A stretch of DNA of 64,000 bases, from contig JAVBOA010000026.1 of NCBI GenBank assembly GCA_031551135.1, forward strand, positions 74,351-138,350. Reading direction: 5' to 3'. Every line of letters starts with the position of its first letter. Position 1 is the stretch's first letter. The position numbers and the translations under genes were made by a program. Of this stretch, positions 60,183 to 64,000 are shown one piece after another. Under the pieces are notes generated by a model, which ran no database searches, had not been told where the DNA came from, and saw nothing but the letters and a program-made list of their open reading frames with translations. The stretch comes from JAITVM01 sp031551135 (GTDB lineage: Bacteria > Bacillota > Clostridia > Lachnospirales > JAITVM01).

Positions 60183-60298
60183 TATTTTAAAAAAATCATA
60201 ATGCAGTTTATATACGAAAAAAATATTATCTTGTTTAAAGTTGATTATAACGCAGATAATATTAGCAATGCAAAAGAAAATTTTTTATGGGGTATTGA

Positions 60299-60326
60299 TT
60301 GCAATGCGAATCAAATCTGTTATAAT
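60299..60326 (+). promoter_or_regulatory. Probable promoter for asp23-nusB-xseA
   Basis: TTGCAA at 60299-60304 and TATAAT at 60321-60326, with TGT directly before the -10 box, are separated by 16 bases. The first gene starts at 60417. Confidence 0.62.
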
Positions 60327-60416
60327 ATACAATAAAACAAGATGAAAATTGCTTCGGCAATCATTACTTTACTTGAGTTAAATAAAGGAAAAAATTTTAT
60401 TCTGGGAGTGAAATTT

Positions 60417-60791
60417 GTGACTGAGATAAAAACAAATTCTGATGTAATCGGTCAAGTTCAAATAGCGGACGAAGTTATTGCGATAATAGCAGGCACTGCC
60501 GCAATGGAAGTGGACGGTGTTGCGGCTACCGGCGGAAATATGACAAACGACTTAGCAGGAATTATCGGCAAAAGGAATTTTTCTAAAGGAGTTCGTGTTA
60601 ATATAATCGATGGCGATGTTTCGGTTGAAATCGGAATATCGGTTAAATTCGGCTATAAAGTTCAAGAAATAGCTTACGAAGTACAAAAAAAAGTTAAAAA
60701 CGCAATTGAGACTATGACTGCGTTAAATGTTTTGGATGTTGATGTTTCTGTTTTGGCTGTGAACTTTGAAAAAGATAAAAATAACGCTTGA
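60417..60791 (+). CDS. Asp23/Gls24-family envelope stress protein
   Basis: A 124-residue protein of the Asp23/Gls24 family (Asp23 binds the membrane protein AmaP and is linked to cell-envelope stress). Family features are VIGQVQIADEVIAIIAGTAAMEVDGV, KRNFSKGVRVNIIDGDVSVE and VKFGYKVQEIAYEVQKKVKNAIETM. GTG 60417 follows GGGAG by about 8 bases; the open frame extends to 60342 without a site. The order asp23-nusB-xseA is common in Clostridia. Confidence 0.93.
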   Translation: MTEIKTNSDVIGQVQIADEVIAIIAGTAAMEVDGVAATGGNMTNDLAGIIGKRNFSKGVRVNIIDGDVSVEIGISVKFGYKVQEIAYEVQKKVKNAIETMTALNVLDVDVSVLAVNFEKDKNNA

Positions 60792-60910
60792 TGTACCGCC
60801 TATGAAAAAGACGGTATCGGCAGATTTTTGGTTTTTGCTTAGGATATAGCTGTATTCTAAGCTTTTTTTGATATATTGTGATTACTATTGTAAATTGGAA
60901 GGGAAATAAA

Positions 60911-61327
60911 ATGAGCAGAAGGCTGGCTAGAAAAAAAGCATTTTTGTGTATTTATCAATTTGAATTTAATAAGGACTTTGATATTGACACGGAATATAAT
61001 TCTATAATGGAATTTGATGACGAGGAAATTACTTTGGGGGAGAATTTGTCCGATAATGACAAGACTTTTCTTATGCATGAAATTTCGGGTACAATTCAAA
61101 ATTTAGAAGAAATAGATAAAATTATTTCTGAAAACGCTAATAAATGGACTTTTGAAAGACTTAACAAAATCGACGTTGCGATTTTGCGTTTAGCGATTTA
61201 TGAAATTCTTTTTATGGAAGATATACCGAAATCCGTTTCGGTAAATGAGGCGGTCGAATTGGCGAAGGAATTCGGCAGTGACGATTCCTTTTCATTTGTC
61301 AACGGATTATTGAGAAAAGTGGGCTGA
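60911..61327 (+). CDS. nusB: Transcription antitermination factor NusB
   Basis: NusB, with NusE (S10), binds boxA RNA in antitermination of rRNA operons. The 138-residue protein shows RRLARKKAFLCIYQFEF at the N-terminus, RLNKIDVAILRLAIYEILF and VSVNEAVELAKEFGSDDSFSFVNGLL, all typical. ATG 60911 follows GGAAGGGA; the frame upstream to 60878 has no site. It is four bases upstream of xseA. Confidence 0.96.
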   Translation: MSRRLARKKAFLCIYQFEFNKDFDIDTEYNSIMEFDDEEITLGENLSDNDKTFLMHEISGTIQNLEEIDKIISENANKWTFERLNKIDVAILRLAIYEILFMEDIPKSVSVNEAVELAKEFGSDDSFSFVNGLLRKVG

Positions 61328-61331
61328 TTTT

Positions 61332-62360
61332 TTGAATAGACGCGTTTTTAAAGTTTATGAAATTAACCGTTATATTAAATCTGTTTTGGAAGAAGATGTT
61401 CTTTTAAACGGAATTTTTTTGGAGGGCGAAATTTCAAATTATAAATTTCATTCTTCCGGACATTCCTATTTTACTTTAAAGGATGAATTTGCGGCAATTA
61501 ACGCTGTAATGTTTAAATCGGCAAAATCTAGTCTGCGGTTCGAAATCGAAAACGGCTTGAAAGTAATTGCGTTCGGTCGGGTTTCATTATACGAAAAAAC
61601 CGGAAATTATCAGTTTTATATTGAAATACTAGAACCATTCGGGCAGGGCGCGCTATTTTTGGCATTTAATCAATTAAAAGAAAAATTGGACAAAGAAGGG
61701 CTTTTTAGTTCGGCTTATAAAAAACCGTTGCCGGAAAATCCGGAGTGTATTGCTTTGATTACAAGCAAAACCGGAGCCGCAGTGCGGGATATGATTAAAA
61801 TCTGCAAAAAACGGGATAGTTCCGTAAAACTCGTTGTTGTAAATACGCTCGTACAAGGAGAGAACGCACCGAATGATATTGTTCGGGCAATAAAAGATGT
61901 GAATAAATGGGGCAAATGCGATATTATTATTTTGGGGCGCGGCGGCGGAAGTATCGAGGATTTGTGGGCTTTTAATGATGAAAATGTTGCACGAGCTATT
62001 TTTGATTCGAAGATTCCGATAATTTCGGCTGTTGGGCATGAAACGGATTTTACGATTGCGGATTTTGTTGCGGATATTCGTGCTTCAACGCCTTCTAATG
62101 CAGCGGAAATCGCTGTTCCGGAAAAATTTTTAAAATATTCGTATATAATTCAATTGTATTTATTACTCGTGAAAAATGTAAACAATAAAATTTCATATTA
62201 CAAAAATTATTTGGATTCTTTAATTTCTAATAAATATTTTAAAAATCCTATGCAGCATATTTATGATAAGCAAATTTATTTATCGGAATTATTTTCGGAT
62301 TTGCAGAAAGAAACTAATAGAAAGCTGGAATATAATAAAAATAAACTTTTGAATATGATA
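61332..62360 (+). pseudogene. xseA: Exodeoxyribonuclease VII large subunit, truncated at its C-terminus
   Basis: XseA with XseB degrades single-stranded DNA. The N-terminal OB domain (FLEGEISNYKFHSSGHSYFTLKD) and the catalytic region (ALITSKTGAAVRDM, ILGRGGGSIEDLWAFND, ISAVGHETDFTIADFVADIRASTPSNAAE) are intact. The family usually runs to about 400-450 residues; here the homologous part ends near residue 343 (RKLEYNKNKLLNM). The frame then runs without a stop into PrsW-type sequence, ending at 63230. The expected xseB, ispA and dxs genes are absent. The break point is within about 62340-62390; 62360 is approximate. TTG start. Confidence 0.8.
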
Positions 62361-62396
62361 TACTTTTCCTTATTCAAAGAGTTTAGGAGATATTCC

Positions 62397-63230
62397 ATGC
62401 TTAAAGAAACTAAATATTCTTTCATCATTTATCTTGTGATATTTATTGGATTTGCTTATACATTATATTCTTTAATAACTACTTTTGCAGTATCTGCAAC
62501 TTTCCTGGGACTTGCGATGATGTTTCCTGCATTCATAATTGGTTGTTTAGTAATTCTTTGGCTTGGATATCCATTAAAAGACAAAAAAATAATCCTGATC
62601 GGATTGCTTGCCATAGGCTGGGGTAGTGGTTGTGCCGTATATTTGAGTCAAAACATTACAGAATTTTTGTTTATCCTCAATTCTTCAATTGGAAGTGATG
62701 GAATCGTACATGAATTTCTTCCTGTTGTGTGGACAATTGTTCCTATTGTGGAAGAGTTATCTAAAGGAATTGGTATTATTTTGATATTCAGTCTTGTACG
62801 CCAAAAAAGTCTATTGGCAGGAGTCGTTGTAGGTGCCTGTGTTGGACTTGGTTTCTCCTTTATGGAAGATGTTGGCTATGTCGCAAGTTTCATCATAGAA
62901 TCCAACGAGATAGCCGCTGGTATTGGAGGAGCAATCGTTCGATCAATAACTATAGCGACCCACGCCAGTTTTTCAACTATTATTGGAGCAGCTATAGGAT
63001 ACATCTCAAGCTATTCATTCCCCTTAACTAAACGCATTGGTATTGTCTTGATCTCTTTTGTAATGGCTATTAGTGTTCATGGCTTTTTAAATTATGGGAA
63101 TACAATTTTTGATGATATGGCTACTTCTGTGACTTTTGTCCTTACAACAACTTCCTTATGGATTCTAGTTGTTTTTATTGGAGCTATTATTATTCGTACC
63201 AAACATCCAAATAAACAAAGTTACACCTAA
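62397..63230 (+). CDS. PrsW-type intramembrane protease family protein
   Basis: A 277-residue membrane protein with about eight membrane segments, of the PrsW/CPBP-like glutamic-type intramembrane protease group. Key motifs are VEELSKGIG (EExxK, about 119-127), FSFMEDVGY (FxxxE) and ATHASFSTIIGAAIGY, with HGFLNYG later. PrsW in Bacillus cleaves the anti-sigma factor RsiW. ATG 62397 has AGGAGA six bases upstream, so it is translatable on its own, although it is also in frame with truncated xseA (fused frame 61332-63230). The codon choice looks less AT-biased in places than upstream. A terminator follows. Confidence 0.85.
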   Translation: MLKETKYSFIIYLVIFIGFAYTLYSLITTFAVSATFLGLAMMFPAFIIGCLVILWLGYPLKDKKIILIGLLAIGWGSGCAVYLSQNITEFLFILNSSIGSDGIVHEFLPVVWTIVPIVEELSKGIGIILIFSLVRQKSLLAGVVVGACVGLGFSFMEDVGYVASFIIESNEIAAGIGGAIVRSITIATHASFSTIIGAAIGYISSYSFPLTKRIGIVLISFVMAISVHGFLNYGNTIFDDMATSVTFVLTTTSLWILVVFIGAIIIRTKHPNKQSYT

Positions 63231-63245
63231 AGAGTGTAGCTTTTT
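63220..63245 (+). terminator. Terminator overlapping the PrsW stop codon
   Basis: GTTACAC and GTGTAGC pair (one G-T) around CTAAAGA and are followed by TTTTT. The TAA stop lies in the loop. Confidence 0.75.
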
Positions 63246-63439
63246 ATGTTCTCATATTATCTTCTTCATTCGATCCATCTCCATCATTTTAATATCAAAT
63301 GATAGAGATAGTTTCCTATTTATTTGGCACTTTAATTTTGTTATTTCAATCTTAGAAAATAGATAATAAAAAGTTGCTTTCATATTGATAACAACTTTCT
63401 TTACCACTTAATAAATTACATTATGTATCTTTAATTTTA

Positions 63440-64000
63440 TTACAAACGGCGCGTAACTTTCTTTTTATACATTAAAGTATCAGCCGCTGAAATATAATCA
63501 TCCAATGATAAGTCACTATCTACAGGAATTTCAACAGTTCCATGGCTGAAACTGATGCTATATGGTTTTTGTTTAGATGCATTAAAATCTTCTATTTTAA
63601 CAAGTATTCTTTCTATTACTTTATTCGCAATCATCATATCACCAGAAAAGTATATCAAGAACTCATCACCACCCCAACGACACAGGATGTCTCTATCTCG
63701 AATAGATGAATTAATAATATCTAATGTATTGCGAATCATTTCATCCCCATAATCATGACCTAAACTATCATTTACTTTTTTAAGCCCATCTAAATCAACA
63801 AACGTAAGAGTGGAAGTCTCTGTCTGATTTTCCAATTGGTGAATGATTTCTGCCCGTCCACCAGCACGATTAAAAATACCTGTCATAGAATCTGTAGTCG
63901 CAAAGTGTTGAAGATGTTCTGCATATTTCTTTTGTGTAGAAATATCAGTTGCAGTCTCAATATATACATCTGTACCATCAAACCATTTAATGATGTTTCC
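63440..64000 (-). CDS. PAS-GGDEF diguanylate cyclase, 5' end beyond the window
   Basis: Diguanylate cyclases make cyclic di-GMP from two GTP. The visible part (186 residues) has the end of a PAS/PAC domain (WFDGTDVYIETATDISTQKKYAE) and a GGDEF domain with TDSMTGIFNRAGG, the DLDGLKKVNDSLGHDYGD region and the intact active-site motif RWGGDEF. An inhibitory I-site RDRD stands five residues before GGDEF, so feedback control by c-di-GMP is likely. The gene is incomplete here: its start lies beyond base 64000. The 3' end is at TAA 63440-63442. Confidence 0.93.
   Translation of the reverse strand, partial: GNIIKWFDGTDVYIETATDISTQKKYAEHLQHFATTDSMTGIFNRAGGRAEIIHQLENQTETSTLTFVDLDGLKKVNDSLGHDYGDEMIRNTLDIINSSIRDRDILCRWGGDEFLIYFSGDMMIANKVIERILVKIEDFNASKQKPYSISFSHGTVEIPVDSDLSLDDYISAADTLMYKKKVTRRL

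Noticed and set aside
60792..60840. Possible terminator after the asp23-type gene
   Set aside because: Only a 5-bp stem (TACCG / CGGTA) can form and no T run follows.

Overview
The window is AT-rich, densely coded DNA from a low-GC, Gram-positive-type anaerobe, most likely a member of Clostridia. Evidence for this includes the McsA-McsB-ClpC arginine-phosphorylation system, a perfect CIRCE operator at groESL, class B sortase, MltG, a VanW-family protein, reverse rubrerythrin with a Fur/PerR-type box, Asp23-nusB-xseA gene order, polA-coaE-transglycosylase order, and frequent TTG/GTG starts behind strong GGAGG sites. No rRNA, tRNA, CRISPR array, transposase or phage gene was seen.

Layout. 0-8.9 kb: two envelope proteins, tsaD, a PAS protein with a degenerate GGDEF domain, rpsO, pnp, an M16 peptidase, dut and a DUF1836 regulator. 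9-16 kb: DUF378, ogg, DUF554, CIRCE-groES-groEL, a zinc membrane peptidase and two zinc-ribbon proteins. 16-20 kb: mcsA-mcsB-clpC without ctsR, behind a degenerate CIRCE-like site. 20.3-23.6 kb: a compact operon DRTGG / RsbW-like ATPase / [FeFe]-hydrogenase-like Fe-S protein / DRTGG / PHP phosphoesterase. 23.6-28 kb (minus strand): a TetR-controlled ABC-2 exporter and a sortase. 28-31.7 kb: mltG, then the tRNA wobble-uridine genes trmR and trhP. 31.9-41.9 kb: an accessory block with a SulP transporter, arylsulfatase, AI-2E protein, UbiB-family kinase, VTT protein and cardiolipin synthase, bordered and interrupted by structured repeats. 42-48 kb: accessory genes (methyltransferase, VOC, a GNAT remnant, a DUF255 protein, a TIM-barrel protein, YqeG-type phosphatase, VanW). 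48-57.8 kb: reverse rubrerythrin, polA-coaE-slt, an orphan peptide-binding lipoprotein, galT-like, ddl, CorA. 57.9-60 kb (minus): a second ABC exporter. 60.3-62.4 kb: asp23-nusB-xseA, where xseA is cut short and runs in frame into a PrsW-type intramembrane protease gene, followed by a GGDEF protein that runs off the window.

The most distinctive feature is a repeat family scattered over the whole window. Long copies are about 110-114 bp and MITE-like, with the internal arms TTTCACAGCGGAGCG and CGCGAAATGAAAT. Short copies of about 34-35 bp keep only the two ends, joined at the same place each time. In at least six genes the TAA stop codon is the first three bases of such an element. Two further structured repeat families occur only around the 28-42 kb region.

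The two most system-like gene sets are the DRTGG/ATPase/Fe-S/PHP operon, which looks like a redox-sensing regulatory module, and the sulfatase-to-cardiolipin-synthase block. The xseA-PrsW join should be checked first as a possible recombination scar or assembly chimera.
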